Below the pieces are notes generated by a model, which had not been told where the DNA came from, searched no databases, and worked only from the letters and a program-made list of their open reading frames with translations. Below, in pieces: positions 13,782 through 14,723 of a DNA stretch of 14,723 bases. The position numbers and the translations under genes are program-made. Each line of letters opens with the position of its first letter. Position 1 is the first letter of the stretch. This DNA comes from Acidimicrobiia bacterium (GTDB lineage: Bacteria; Actinomycetota; Acidimicrobiia; IMCC26256; BP-133), in NCBI GenBank assembly GCA_025923175.1, contig JAICGL010000029.1, forward strand, positions 1 to 14,723, read 5' to 3'.

Positions 13782-14723
13782 TTGGCTGTCACCCGCACCG
13801 TCAAACTGCTCACCGCCGGAGGCGTAGCGGCCGGCGCCGCCGTGGCCGCGGCCGCCGTCGCCGCCAACCCGGCGCTGCGCGACGAGGCCCGCCGACTGCG
13901 GCGCCTGGCCCGCCCGATGGGGATCCGGTCCCCGGGAGCCCCTGTCCCGCCTCCGCTTCCGCCGGGCTGCGTCGTCACCCTTCCCGGCCGCGGCGAAGTT
14001 TTCGTCCGCGACACCGGCGCCCACGATCAGCCGGCGCCGCCCGTCCTGCTGCTCCACGGATGGACGGTTAGCGCCGACCTCAACTTCTTTGCCCTGTATG
14101 ACGAGTTGGCCGCCCAACACCGCGTGCTCGCCCTCGACCATCGGGGTCACGGCCGGGGCATGCGGTCCCAGACAGCCTTCTCGCTCGAGGAGTGCGCCGA
14201 CGACGCCGCCGCCCTGCTCGCCGAACTCGGCGTCGGGCCGGCCATTGTCGTCGGGTTCTCAATGGGCGGCGCCATCGAGATGCTGCTGCACGACCGCCAT
14301 CCCGACGTGGTGGCGGGCATGGTGTTCTGCGGCACCGCTCTGGAATGGAAGGACAGTCCGAGGGAGCGCATCGTGTGGCGAGGCATGAGCCTCCTCGAGG
14401 TCGCCCTCCGCAGCGGAACGGGCGAAGGCATCGTCGCCCGGGTCCTGCGGGAGGTCATCGAAGGCGCCCCGGAACTCGAGGCGCTGGAGCCGTGGGTGAC
14501 GGGCGAGTTCCACCGGGGGTCCCCGCCAGATCTGGCCGGGGCGGGCCGGGCCTTGGCGCACTACGACGGGCGCGAGCTCGCCCCCGAGGTCGACGTCCCC
14601 TGCGCCGTGGTCGTCACGACCACCGACCAGATGGTCCGTCCCGAGAAGCAGTACGAACTGGCCGAGGCCCTCGCCGCCGACATCTTCACCCTCGACGGCG
14701 ACCACTTCGCACCGCTCACCAAG
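13782..14723 (+). CDS. Alpha/beta hydrolase with N-terminal hydrophobic segment (partial, runs off end)
   Basis: Serine hydrolase of the alpha/beta fold; the substrate cannot be told. 314 residues are visible and the stop is outside the window. Oxyanion motif LLLHGWT near 84-90, then DHRGHGRG, nucleophile elbow GFSMGG with S160, probable acid D282 (TTTDQMVRPEKQ) and histidine H308 (GDHFAPL), so the triad is complete and the gene is nearly finished at the window end. The start taken is TTG 13782, giving an N-terminal hydrophobic stretch (about residues 7-28, VKLLTAGGVAAGAAVAAAAV) that could be a signal anchor, then an arginine-rich amphipathic segment and a proline-rich linker. GTG 13842 or ATG 13917 would remove this region. 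No strong ribosome site distinguishes them. Confidence 0.85.
   Translation, partial: MAVTRTVKLLTAGGVAAGAAVAAAAVAANPALRDEARRLRRLARPMGIRSPGAPVPPPLPPGCVVTLPGRGEVFVRDTGAHDQPAPPVLLLHGWTVSADLNFFALYDELAAQHRVLALDHRGHGRGMRSQTAFSLEECADDAAALLAELGVGPAIVVGFSMGGAIEMLLHDRHPDVVAGMVFCGTALEWKDSPRERIVWRGMSLLEVALRSGTGEGIVARVLREVIEGAPELEALEPWVTGEFHRGSPPDLAGAGRALAHYDGRELAPEVDVPCAVVVTTTDQMVRPEKQYELAEALAADIFTLDGDHFAPLTK

Noticed and set aside
14511..14525. Further copy of the palindromic repeat (GGGGGTCCCC)
   Set aside because: Only about ten bases match and the encoded hydrolase residues look normal there.

Overview
The window is GC-rich, gene-dense bacterial chromosome, most probably from an actinobacterium. The strongest clue is an MshC-type ligase, the committed ligation step of mycothiol synthesis, which is an actinobacterial pathway. 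An F420H2:NADP+ oxidoreductase, an actinobacterial-type HIT protein directly after thrS, and a tricorn-type protease agree with this. A deep-branching lineage such as Acidimicrobiia would fit the rpsR placement and the protein style, but that is inference. I see no rRNA, intact tRNA, CRISPR array, transposase or phage gene.

Layout. (1) 3-3158, plus strand: npdG, mshC, and a secreted HExxH metallopeptidase whose start overlaps the mshC stop by 4 bases. (2) 3159-3671: a minus-strand cold-shock gene with its own terminator, divergent from rpsR. (3) 3672-7198, plus: rpsR (bS18 with a long RGG-rich and acidic tail), thrS, a HIT-family Ap4A phosphorylase-like gene, and a small two-helix membrane protein, with gaps of 11 and 16 bases and one 4-base overlap, so probably one operon. 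(4) 7153-8556, minus: a zinc-ribbon polytopic membrane protein whose 3' end overlaps the preceding convergent gene by 46 bases. (5) 8641-12267, plus: a 1208-residue tricorn-type protease. (6) 12271-12333: a convergent gap holding a perfect 14-bp palindrome and a long inverted repeat. (7) 12403-13446, minus: an EAL-domain protein with substitutions at key residues. (8) 13447-14723: a divergent intergenic region with an operator-like dyad, a possible 54-codon membrane small ORF, and an alpha/beta hydrolase that runs off the window.

How the genes work together. npdG and mshC both serve redox cofactor metabolism (F420 and mycothiol). The rpsR-thrS-HIT block is translation-related; thrS followed by a HIT gene is also the order in mycobacteria, where ThrRS can make Ap4A as a side product and the HIT enzyme could remove it.

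The most unusual observation is a GC-rich palindromic repeat of about 57 bp. One copy sits inside the tricorn gene (9077-9133), a clear second copy overlaps the small ORF (13613-13669), and a diverged inverted candidate lies inside thrS (4748-4796). Both copies inside known genes are in frame and look like extra peptide insertions in otherwise conserved proteins, similar in principle to Rickettsia palindromic elements. I did not find a convincing new multi-gene system such as a defence island or biosynthetic cluster.
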